Shown piece by piece: positions 57,471-64,000 of a stretch of 64,000 nucleotides of DNA; the first letter of the stretch is position 1; each line of letters begins with the position of its first letter. Origin of the DNA: Bradyrhizobium sp. Arg816 (lineage in GTDB: Bacteria; Pseudomonadota; Alphaproteobacteria; Rhizobiales; Xanthobacteraceae). A program made the translations under genes and the position numbers. The notes beneath the pieces were generated by a model. The model saw only the letters and a list, made by a program, of their open reading frames with translations, searched no databases and was not told where the DNA came from. Location: the NCBI RefSeq assembly GCF_029989365.1, contig NZ_JAPRAQ010000002.1:62001-126000 (forward strand), written 5' to 3'.

Positions 57471-57689
57471 GTGGTTCTCCCCGTGCGGCGTCTTGAGCGC
57501 CTGGAGAGAGCGTGCTCCCAAACGAATTGGTTGGCAACGGTGCGGCGCGCGGGAGTTGAGCGGCGGTTCGCTTCATCGCGAGAGCGTCGCGTTCGCGCTT
57601 CGCTCTCCTAGCTGTGAAGCCGCGTCAGATCGCGGTGGGACGGTCGGCGTACTACATGAGCGGAAGCGGACTCAATTGGAGCCGATACG

Positions 57690-57911
57690 ATGCGTCTTGT
57701 TTTGGCCCTGGGCCTCTTGATCGTCTTGTGCACGTCTGCAGACGCCGCGCACCACGCGCGTGCGCACAATCCTGCGACACGCCATCCTCCGGTCGATCGT
57801 TTCGGCACGGAAGTGAATCCTCGCGTGCGCTTCGCGGTCCCCGGCTGGAGCGATGAAGCAACGGCGCGCTGGCTCAATAATGCCTCGTCCAACGTCGGCC
57901 GAGGCGGATAG
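57690..57911 (+). CDS. Small exported protein
   Basis: 73 residues from ATG 57690. The signal peptide is MRLVLALGLLIVLCTSADA, followed by AHHARAHNPATRHPPVDRFG and a hydrophobic tail with WSDEATARWLNNASSNVG. It resembles the exported gene at 51801 in its N-terminus and HHAR start. A bidirectional terminator follows at 58024. Function unknown. Confidence 0.6.
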   Translation: MRLVLALGLLIVLCTSADAAHHARAHNPATRHPPVDRFGTEVNPRVRFAVPGWSDEATARWLNNASSNVGRGG

Positions 57912-58023
57912 CTATACCCGGACGCGGTACGCGAAGATCGGCGGAGCCGTGTGAACCAGTTCACACTCGCGCTTCGAGACCGGTGCTATGAAGCCCTCAT
58001 TGCTTTTACCGATTGATATTTTG

Positions 58024-58062
58024 AAAACGCCCCAGCGCTCCCTACCAGGCGCTGGGGTTTTC
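58024..58062. terminator. Bidirectional intrinsic terminator
   Basis: AAAACGCCCCAGCGC and GCGCTGGGGTTTTC flank a ten-base loop: a nine-bp GC stem with A/U tracts on both sides. It lies between the exported gene (stop 57911) and the convergent 56-residue gene ending at 58143. Confidence 0.88.
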
Positions 58063-58142
58063 ATTTCGATCACGGCCACTGCTCGCGAAGCGTGATCGGA
58101 CCGGGCGGATGATTTCTGAAAAGTGCCGAGGGGCGGGCGCGA

Positions 58143-58313
58143 CTAAGCGGCTTGCTCCTCAAACGAGGTGTAGACCTGCCCAGCCGGATCGACGATCTGA
58201 ACGTCCCAGCACCCGTCTTCGACGAGCTCTCTGGCCTTCTTGAGGGCGGCCGCGAGTGACAGCCGCTTGAGGCTGACGACGCCTGCCGTGTCGAAACCGC
58301 TGATTTCAAACAT
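58143..58313 (-). CDS. 56-residue hypothetical protein, copy 1
   Basis: From ATG 58313. The sequence (MFEISGFDTAGVVSLKRLSLA, then ALKKARELVEDGCWDVQIVDP and AGQVYTSFEEQAA) has a short helix and two or three strands, with one Cys. A second copy at 58988-59158 differs in only four residues near the C-terminus. No known domain. Its DNA matches the second copy over the whole coding region and about 40 bases upstream. Confidence 0.7.
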   Translation of the reverse strand: MFEISGFDTAGVVSLKRLSLAAALKKARELVEDGCWDVQIVDPAGQVYTSFEEQAA

Positions 58314-58531
58314 GCCGTTCCTCCGGTTTTCCTGAGTCTTACACCTTTCGAGGGCGTTGTCTCCCGGCTTTTGTGGCAAGGCCCTTGGAACTGCAGGCAG
58401 CTGCAGTGTCCACTGCAGCGCGGTGGCCGCCATCGTGCCATCGGCCGACCCTGATGGTCGTTAGCGCTCCCGCCTCGTTCAGGCGTCATTCAGAGGGACT
58501 GTCTATCTTGCTGCCTTGGAGGACCGCTTCG

Positions 58532-58900
58532 ATGTTGATCACCACTATTGCGACAATCCTTGCCCTTCACGGCGGTGCGACGGCGCCTGCCGCAGCTGTC
58601 GAACGCCCGCTCGAGGTGCAGTATCGCGGCGTGCCGAGGCATCCGCCGCCGTGCGGCGATCACTGGGATCAGAGCGCCCGCGACGGGATGTGCTATCCCA
58701 ACGGCTATCTCCGTCCGGAAGACCAGGCGGCGCTGCAGGGGTACTATCAGGGCCCGCGGCCTTACTATGGAATGCGCCGGCGTCCGGTGCCATGCGGCCA
58801 CGGCGCTGACGTCGATATCCGCGACGGTGCCTGCTACCCCAACGGCACGGTTCCACTACAATTCCAGGACCGGCCAGAGAATTACTATCGGCGGTACTGA
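58532..58900 (+). CDS. Exported protein with two CYPNG repeats
   Basis: 122 residues from ATG 58532, with GGAGG nine bases upstream. A signal peptide (MLITTIATILALHGGATAPAAA) precedes a mature part with two related units: PPCGDHWDQSARDGMCYPNGYL and PVPCGHGADVDIRDGACYPNGTV. Each carries a Cys pair about 15 apart and a D-G-x-C-Y-P-N-G core. The pattern suggests a small disulfide-bonded exported protein. It lies between the two copies of the 56-residue gene. Confidence 0.7.
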   Translation: MLITTIATILALHGGATAPAAAVERPLEVQYRGVPRHPPPCGDHWDQSARDGMCYPNGYLRPEDQAALQGYYQGPRPYYGMRRRPVPCGHGADVDIRDGACYPNGTVPLQFQDRPENYYRRY

Positions 58901-58987
58901 GAGACGGGCCGTCAGGCGCGAGGCCAAGTTTGCTCTCGATCGGCGTGCTCTTGATGAGCTAGCCGCGGAGCCGGCCCAGCACCACGA

Positions 58988-59158
58988 CTAGGCAGCCTGC
59001 TCCTCAAACGAGGTGTGTACGCGTCCCGTTGGATCGACGATCTGAACGTCCCAGCACCCGTCTTCGACAAGCTCTCTGGCCTTCTTGAGGGCGGCCGCGA
59101 GTGACAGCCGCTTGAGGCTGACGACGCCTGCCGTGTCGAAACCGCTGATTTCAAACAT
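58988..59158 (-). CDS. 56-residue hypothetical protein, copy 2
   Basis: From ATG 59158. It is identical to copy 1 except near the end (DPTGRVHTSFEEQAA instead of DPAGQVYTSFEEQAA). Upstream DNA is also nearly identical, so the duplication took in the promoter region. The two copies are direct repeats 845 bases apart, with the CYPNG gene between them. Confidence 0.7.
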   Translation of the reverse strand: MFEISGFDTAGVVSLKRLSLAAALKKARELVEDGCWDVQIVDPTGRVHTSFEEQAA

Positions 59159-59432
59159 GCCGTTCCTCCGGTTCTCGTGAATCTTACACCTTTCGGGGGC
59201 CTTGTCTCTCGGCTTTGTCGTGCTGCGAAGCAGGCTGCCGCGTGACTTATTCCGTCGCTTCGCCCCCCGTATTCGGCCGGGGTGGCTGGGGCCTGCCAGG
59301 CGGCCACGTCGCTAACCTGGAATTAATCCAAAATGCCCACAATTTTAGGCAGTTGTAGGTGGGTGCTGCGTAGAGGAGCCGTCGCGAGGACGTTCCGGCG
59401 TCGGCTTCCTTTTGCTCGCTCATTTGAGGTCA

Positions 59433-60101
59433 ATGGACATGACCACGACATCCGAGGCGCAAGGCCTCGTCGAACAACTCGACCCCGCGGCGCTCGCGCT
59501 CGCAGTCGCAGCACTCGAACCCGCAGCCCCGGAAGCTCCAGCACCGACCAAGCGGTCCAGCCGGAAATCGGTCCTGGCACTGTCGGTGTGTGCCTTGGCC
59601 ATCAACGGCGCGGCGGCGATCTATACATGGCCGGCTGATTTTCCATCGCCGAATCTCAGCAGTCTGGCTGAACTGCTTCCGCGCCGGGAAGCCTCCGCGC
59701 CAAAATCGGATCCGGTTGTCGCCGCCTTGAAGGACATTCAGTCGGCCCAGCAGCAACACACGGCTTCGCTGCAGGAGAGCAACCACGCCTTGCAGCAAAA
59801 TGCAGCTCTGCTGCAGCAGGATTCAATGGTGCTGTTGTCGCTGCGCCAAAGCATCACGGACGAACGGGTCGATGTGAGGAAGATATCTTCGCAGCTGTCC
59901 ACGCTCATCGCGAAAGTCGATACGCTGCAAAATGCGATGATGTCGGACGTCACGTCCTCGATCCGAAAAGCGAATGCGCGCTATGGACTGTCGGCAGCGA
60001 TGCGGAAGCGGATGGTTCGGCAGTCGAAATCCGTAGGGCCGGTTTCAGTTGGAGGAGCGCCGCTGAGTGTGCCGGCTGCAGTGGCGGCTCCGGAAAGCTG
60101 A
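59433..60101 (+). CDS. Single-pass membrane protein with coiled coil
   Basis: 222 residues from ATG 59433. A short acidic, Pro/Ala-rich N-terminus (ALAVAALEPAAPEAPAPTKRSS) is followed by one membrane segment near 47-65 (VLALSVCALAINGAAAIYTWP). A Gln-rich coiled coil follows (DIQSAQQQHTASLQESNHALQQNAALLQQD, then LRQSITDERVDVRKISSQLSTLIAKVDTLQ). The tail is basic and then Pro/Val-rich. I recall similar proteins in Bradyrhizobium. Function unknown. Confidence 0.7.
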   Translation: MDMTTTSEAQGLVEQLDPAALALAVAALEPAAPEAPAPTKRSSRKSVLALSVCALAINGAAAIYTWPADFPSPNLSSLAELLPRREASAPKSDPVVAALKDIQSAQQQHTASLQESNHALQQNAALLQQDSMVLLSLRQSITDERVDVRKISSQLSTLIAKVDTLQNAMMSDVTSSIRKANARYGLSAAMRKRMVRQSKSVGPVSVGGAPLSVPAAVAAPES

Positions 60102-60164
60102 AGACAGGTCAGGTGAATCACCTGACACTACTGGCTCTCGAGCTCACGCTGGCCGGTCGTCTTG

Positions 60165-60278
60165 TCACGCCAGGCAGGACACGATGGCAAGCACGACGTC
60201 GGCGCCCAGGTCCCCTGAGTACATCGTGAAAAGGACGCCAGCGCCAAGAACAACAGCAAAAACCTTGAGAATAATCAT
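60165..60278 (-). CDS. 37-residue membrane peptide
   Basis: A short frame from ATG 60278 to TGA 60165, with GAGGGG about nine bases upstream. The peptide begins MIILKVFAVVLGAGVLFTMY and ends SGDLGADVVLAIVSCLA, one transmembrane stretch with one Cys. The strong ribosome site and amphipathic pattern support translation. I recall short peptides of this kind (a hydrophobic start, then MYSGDLG) in rhizobial genomes. Confidence 0.6.
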   Translation of the reverse strand: MIILKVFAVVLGAGVLFTMYSGDLGADVVLAIVSCLA

Positions 60279-60522
60279 TTCGATATCCCCTCGTGGGTGA
60301 GGGCACACTGGACCCGGATTGTTTCCTGAGTGCTTCGCGTAATGCGGTGAACGGTTTCATTCACCGAGGCGTTATCCGTGAAGGGCCGCTCGACTTAGAC
60401 GCCGCAACAGGGGCTGCTGCGCCCCGATGCATTTTCGAGATCAAGCCCGGGGGGCATCGCAATCGAACTGGCGCGCGCCAACGGTGACTTCAAAACTCTC
60501 TCGCAAGAGCGAGCGCAAGGTC

Positions 60523-60720
60523 TCAGTTGCTCCGTTCCGACCTCCAGCCGGTTTCCCGATGTGAAATGGTGGCGGTGATATCGACGTCTCTGCCGGCGGA
60601 CTGGCGCCAGGCAGCCACGCCGAAACACACCGTCAGCGTCAACGTCGTCAGCAATAGCAGCACCGACAGAAACTGGCTCACGCACACCCCCGGCAAGATC
60701 ACGCGCGAAGGCGCGCACAT
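60523..60720 (-). CDS. Small membrane protein
   Basis: 65 residues from ATG 60720. One hydrophobic segment (VSQFLSVLLLLTTLTLTVCFGVAAW) is followed by a short charged tail. The frame is open 40 residues further upstream, but those residues look unlike a protein. Function unknown. Confidence 0.4.
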   Translation of the reverse strand: MCAPSRVILPGVCVSQFLSVLLLLTTLTLTVCFGVAAWRQSAGRDVDITATISHRETGWRSERSN

Positions 60721-61103
60721 CTGGTTGATTCGGAAAATGCAGTCCGACTGACCTAGGGTGCGTTTTCCCCAAGGTTGCAAACCGGGGGACGAACACTCCC
60801 TAGCCTCTGAGCCGCCGCGACTCAGGAGCCGGCTCCGCACGCACCAGGCTTCTGCGCTTCACAAGAATTGGCCGGCTATTGCCGTCGCCACGGCATAAGC
60901 TTTGGCTGGATGCTCGATGGCAGCCTCGCGGCCGTCGCTCTATGATAGAGGCGATTGTTGGAGGCGGTGACTTTACAGCGCTGTAGATCCCGTCCGACCG
61001 ACCAAATTGGAATCGCAGCCCTAGATCTCGCGATGGAATTAGCTGGCAACGCAGCGAAGCGCTGACCCGCCGGCTCACGCTGGCGGCTCCCCTTTAGAAT
61101 TCG

Positions 61104-61391
61104 CTAGTTGGGGGGGCTGCCGCTCTTGGCCTTGGACGAATGTTTCACTACCGGTTTGGCCGGCGTGGCCGGCTTCTTCGCTTCGTCGCCGCGGGCAGTT
61201 CCCCACGGATCGACTGCCTTCTGGTTGGGAACATTGCCGAGGGAGCGTTGATAGGCGCGCTCGGCCCGAATGTCGTCCGCCTTCTCGGCCTCCGTCTTGT
61301 CCTTGGACTCGCCGTACATTGGAACATGGTCCTCTGCCAATGCGGTCTGTGCGATCAGGGCAAACATGACAGCGGCGGCGATTTTGCGCAT
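61104..61391 (-). CDS. Small exported Lys-rich protein
   Basis: 95 residues from ATG 61391. The signal peptide is MRKIAAAVMFALIAQTALAED. The mature part (HVPMYGESKDKTEAEKADDIRAERAYQRSLGNVPN, then a Lys/Pro-rich tail AKKPATPAKPVVKHSSKAK) has no known domain. I recall the AYQRSLGNVPN-like motif in other small rhizobial proteins. Function unknown. Confidence 0.65.
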   Translation of the reverse strand: MRKIAAAVMFALIAQTALAEDHVPMYGESKDKTEAEKADDIRAERAYQRSLGNVPNQKAVDPWGTARGDEAKKPATPAKPVVKHSSKAKSGSPPN

Positions 61392-61576
61392 CGAGAAACT
61401 CCCGGTTCTGCGACTAGCATAACATCGCGCCGATTGCGGCATCAATGCATCGGAGTGTCGTCCGGCAGCGGCTTATGACGCATCGCCGCCGGTTGAAGCG
61501 GTAGAGATAAGCCCGCCGGCTCACAAGGTCGGGGGATCTCCGCGGGGCAGGCTAGTCATCATCCGCCGACGAGCCG

Positions 61577-61849
61577 TTAGTTCGCTAGTTGAGCGCGCGC
61601 CTGTTTGACATTGCGTGAGACGACACGATCGTAGACCGATAAAGCGGCATCGGTCGCTAACTCAACCATTTCTCGATAAGCGGCGTCGTTCGTTTGAGTG
61701 AAGCTTTCGCGGATTGCTCTGGCAAGCTGTTCGTCCGAAACGGCGTCTCCCGGGGCCGCTCGTCCGGTGAGTCGGCTATACAGATTCAAGCGATACACGT
61801 CGGCGGCGATTTGCCAGGCCCAATCCTCCAGTCCCAGTTGTTGAACCAC
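61577..61849 (-). CDS. Hypothetical helical protein
   Basis: 90 residues from GTG 61849. It is mostly helical (EDWAWQIAADVYRLNLYSRLTG, then ELATDAALSVYDRVVSRNVKQARAQ). No known family, signal peptide or membrane segment. The start is uncertain because GTG is weakly supported. Confidence 0.5.
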   Translation of the reverse strand: MVQQLGLEDWAWQIAADVYRLNLYSRLTGRAAPGDAVSDEQLARAIRESFTQTNDAAYREMVELATDAALSVYDRVVSRNVKQARAQLAN

Positions 61850-61999
61850 CCGGTCGACCCCTTGCTCTACGCGCAGAAAAATTGGGGTAGTCGACGCTGG
61901 GCATAGAAAAAACTAACTCAGGTTAGAAAAAAACCTGCCCTACAAATTCAGGTGGAAGCCGCCGCTCGAGGCGCGCGCCGGTTCCGGCACCAACAAATA

Positions 62000-62033
62000 C
62001 GCCGCCGGGCTCTAATACATTGTCCCGGCGGCG
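62000..62033. repeat. GC-rich inverted repeat
   Basis: CGCCGCCGGG (62000-62009) and CCCGGCGGCG (62024-62033) with a 14-base A/T-rich loop. It lies in the 312-base gap 61850-62161, with no gene. It could be a transcript end or a dispersed repeat. A run CTAAC-TCAG-GTTAG at about 61911 is a shorter hairpin. Confidence 0.6.
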
Positions 62034-62161
62034 GTGTTCATTTCCAGCCCCGAGATGGGAACTAACAAAAACCTCGGATACAGATTTTACGCGCGAAACC
62101 TGGGAAGGTTTCAGGCTGCCGGTTCACGCTGGCGGGCCTTGGCAGGCCCTGCAAACTCCTG

Positions 62162-62521
62162 TTGATGTGGTCGAGGAAGCTGTCACATTACTTTGACGTA
62201 CAGGTGCCAATTTGGAAGGCGCTGGGATTTCAGAGCCCAGACCGGAATACGCGGCGAACGCTGCCAAGCGAATATATTCCGCTTGTGCAGCGTTCAGTAT
62301 CCTCTCAATTTCGGGAGTTCGGCGTGTTTGATGCTGAAATGACTGCGCTGCTCAGGGCGGTGCTCGATGAAGTTTGCGAAAATATTCCTGTAAGCGAGAC
62401 GGGCGCCAGAGCGTACGTTGCTTCGAAGCTGCTCGATGCCGCGGCACATGGGCAGCTCTCAACCGACGCGTTGAAAGCGGCAGGTCGCGAGGCCTTGAAC
62501 CCACCAACGATGTGGCGCTGA
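62162..62521 (+). CDS. Hypothetical protein
   Basis: 119 residues from ATG 62162. The C-terminal half (DAEMTALLRAVLDEVCENIPVSETGARAYVASKLLDAAAHGQLS, then LKAAGREALNPPTMWR) is helical and resembles a small protein family that I recall in Bradyrhizobium. The N-terminal half is less protein-like, so the true start may be an internal ATG near 62337. Function unknown. Confidence 0.6.
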   Translation: MMWSRKLSHYFDVQVPIWKALGFQSPDRNTRRTLPSEYIPLVQRSVSSQFREFGVFDAEMTALLRAVLDEVCENIPVSETGARAYVASKLLDAAAHGQLSTDALKAAGREALNPPTMWR

Positions 62522-62681
62522 TTATCCGCTCCACATCACTCGATCACATCGTATTCGAAGGCGACGCCCTCCCGGTCGTTCTCCTCAAACCATCGTTCCG
62601 CGGCGCCCACCGTTGCCAACACAGTGCCCACACAAGGCTTTTTAAGCCGGGTCTATATTCTCGTTAAGTCTTTGAGTTTGA

Positions 62682-62757
62682 TGGTGAGCGCGCTGGGGCT
62701 CGAACCCAGGACCCCGTGATTAAAAGTCACGTGCTCTACCGGCTGAGCTACGCGCTC
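62682..62757 (-). tRNA. tRNA-Lys (anticodon UUU)
   Basis: 76 bases including a genomically encoded CCA (62682-62684). The acceptor stem GAGCGCG pairs with CGCGCTC. The D-arm contains TAGCTCAGCCGGTAGAGC, the anticodon loop is CTTTTAA with UUU at 62722-62724, and the T-arm contains GGTTCGAGCCC. All arms pair. No integrase gene is adjacent, so no sign of integration here. Confidence 0.97.
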
Positions 62758-63086
62758 CCATGGCCGCTGATGGCTTTCGAGAATCGATCGCCATCGTCTT
62801 CGGACATTCGAGAAGCATGTCTTGCCGCTGCCTCAACTGGCGTCGCGGGGAAAAACCGGCTGTTTCCGGATCATGCTTTCGGCCCGCGCTGTGTAGGGGG
62901 AGTGGCTGCGGAGGTCAATAGCGCGGGTGGCGGCCGAAACTCCTGGCAGAGGCTGGGATTCGCTCGCGGTTTCCGCCGCTTAGGCCGGAATTTTCAACCC
63001 GATTGGCGGCCCGCTATCCACGCCGAACAGCGCTGGTGGCTTGCCGGCGCGGAGGTTTCACCCGCGCCGCGAGGCCGTTCGTCCCG
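62758..63086. other. Gene-free stretch between tRNA-Lys and glycosyltransferase
   Basis: 329 bases. Frames crossing it are shadows of poor composition. I see no clear hairpin, repeat or leader. It should hold the promoter of the tRNA. Confidence 0.5.
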
Positions 63087-64000
63087 TCAGTTCGCCTCCC
63101 GGCGTACCTCGCTCGGCACCGGTTGCGGCGTGCCGGCGGGGGTCGGCAACGCAACCGGGCGCAGGCCGATCAGCTCGGCGGTGCGGATCGCGCTGTCGCG
63201 CCAGAACTGGAACGAGTTGATGCGGCTGAGCTCGAGGATCGCGATCGCGACCGCGGCCAGGAACGGCAGGCTTTGCAGCACCAAGACGCCGGCGAAGATG
63301 TAGATCTCGGTGATCTGGCGATAGCTGTTGGAGGCGATCAGCACCCCGGCGCCGATCACCAGCAGCGTGCCAATCACAGCCTCCCAGAATGCCTGGAACT
63401 CGATCGACATCCTGGACAGGCCGCCCTTGGAGGTGCGCGCGAACGCGATGTGCTCGGTGATCAACCCCTGCGCGACCGCGCGCGACACCGTCCATTGCAC
63501 GCTCATCGCCGCGATCATCGCGCCCATCATCTGGCCGGGTTTGATCGCGACGCGCGCGCGGTACATCGACAGGAAGTGCGCGAGCGAGACGATGAAGGCG
63601 CCGATGATCGGCAGGGTCAGGATCTTGTCGGGGATGGCGATGTCGGCGAAGGCGACGATCGGGACCCAGACGAGGTTGAGCAGCGCCACCACCACGCCGA
63701 GGCTCTCGGCGCCGAGCCAGTTCAGCCAGCCCAAGCCATATTCGCGCTTCTGGTCGGGCGTCAGCCGGCTGCGGCCGGGCAGGAAGTGCCGCCAGTGCTT
63801 CTTCACGATCTGGAGGCCGCCATAGGCCCAGCGGTGACGCTGCTTCTTGAAGGCCTCGTAGGTGTCGGGGAGCAGGCCCTGGCCGTAGCGGTGATTGGTG
63901 TAGTGGGTGGTCCAGCCGAGCTGCTGGATCGCAAGGCCGAGATCTGAGTCCTCGCAGATCGTGTCGGATGACCAGCCGCCGGCCATGTCCATCGCGGCGC
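63087..64000 (-). CDS. Family 2 glycosyltransferase, membrane-bound (5' end cut by window edge)
   Basis: About 304 C-terminal residues. The catalytic-loop acidic motif (TICEDSDLGLAIQQLGW) and the processive Q-x-x-RW box (KKQRHRWAYGGLQIVKKHW) identify a GT2 enzyme of the cellulose-synthase-like type. Four to six membrane helices follow (WLGAESLGVVVALLNLVWVPIV, then FIVSLAHFLSMYRARVAI and more), ending in a short Pro-rich tail. It polymerises a sugar nucleotide across the inner membrane. Product (glucan, mannan or other) unknown, because the N-terminal part is missing. Confidence 0.88.
   Translation of the reverse strand, partial: AAMDMAGGWSSDTICEDSDLGLAIQQLGWTTHYTNHRYGQGLLPDTYEAFKKQRHRWAYGGLQIVKKHWRHFLPGRSRLTPDQKREYGLGWLNWLGAESLGVVVALLNLVWVPIVAFADIAIPDKILTLPIIGAFIVSLAHFLSMYRARVAIKPGQMMGAMIAAMSVQWTVSRAVAQGLITEHIAFARTSKGGLSRMSIEFQAFWEAVIGTLLVIGAGVLIASNSYRQITEIYIFAGVLVLQSLPFLAAVAIAILELSRINSFQFWRDSAIRTAELIGLRPVALPTPAGTPQPVPSEVRREAN

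Noticed and set aside
62682..62757. tRNA-Lys as an attachment site of an island
   Set aside because: No integrase gene is adjacent and no second copy of the tRNA 3' end was noticed in the window.

Overview
The window is 64 kb of high-GC alphaproteobacterial chromosome. Gene content and style point to Bradyrhizobium or a close relative: many short secreted or zinc-ribbon proteins of the kind common there, frequent TTG/GTG starts, palindromic intergenic repeats, opacity-type outer-membrane proteins and GTTC-N7-GTTC LexA boxes. The genus is inferred from recalled family resemblance, not from a database search.

Layout. 1-5 kb: nucleoside hydrolase (cut by the left edge), HAD phosphatase, a frameshifted DUF433 antitoxin-like gene and uvrA. 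5.2-9.8 kb: five tandem paralogous outer-membrane beta-barrel genes, with near-copies of one terminator hairpin behind four of them. 10.0-10.8 kb: ssb. uvrA and ssb each keep an alphaproteobacterial LexA box although the barrel genes separate them. 10.9-22.6 kb: an accessory island with three overlapping tyrosine-recombinase genes (the middle one frameshifted), a cargo stretch holding small ORFs and two unrelated nucleotidyltransferase-fold genes, then a right-hand module of two coiled-coil proteins and a RecD-like helicase. Copies of TTTTGTAACT lie in opposite orientation at the two ends.

22.7-39.8 kb: core genes with small insertions: LMW phosphatase, DUF2306, gyrA, kup, coaD, two cyclophilins, queA, asd, PepSY protein, TetR regulator, patatin lipoprotein, tgt, cysK and an orphan BrnA-like gene. 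asd is preceded by a strong candidate for ribosome-mediated attenuation: a promoter, a probably leaderless 23-codon Thr-rich peptide and a U-tailed hairpin. The PepSY and patatin-tetR promoter regions share 19-bp TetR-type operators. queA and tgt are both queuosine-pathway genes, and the tgt product lacks the usual zinc-binding cysteines.

39.9-45.5 kb: a polar amino-acid ABC transporter next to an N-methyl-amino-acid/sarcosine-oxidase-type flavoenzyme and a divergent LysR regulator, probably one uptake and catabolism unit. 45.5-56.7 kb: caspase-fold protein, EamA exporter, RidA, formyltransferase, acetoacetyl-CoA synthetase, AI-2E family permease and a Nudix hydrolase behind a perfect 26-bp palindrome. 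56.8-62.5 kb: many small secreted or unknown genes, including a duplicated 56-residue gene. 62.7 kb: tRNA-Lys(UUU). The window ends inside a family 2 glycosyltransferase.

Most likely new: the asd attenuator and the recombinase-trio island with its nucleotidyltransferase cargo.
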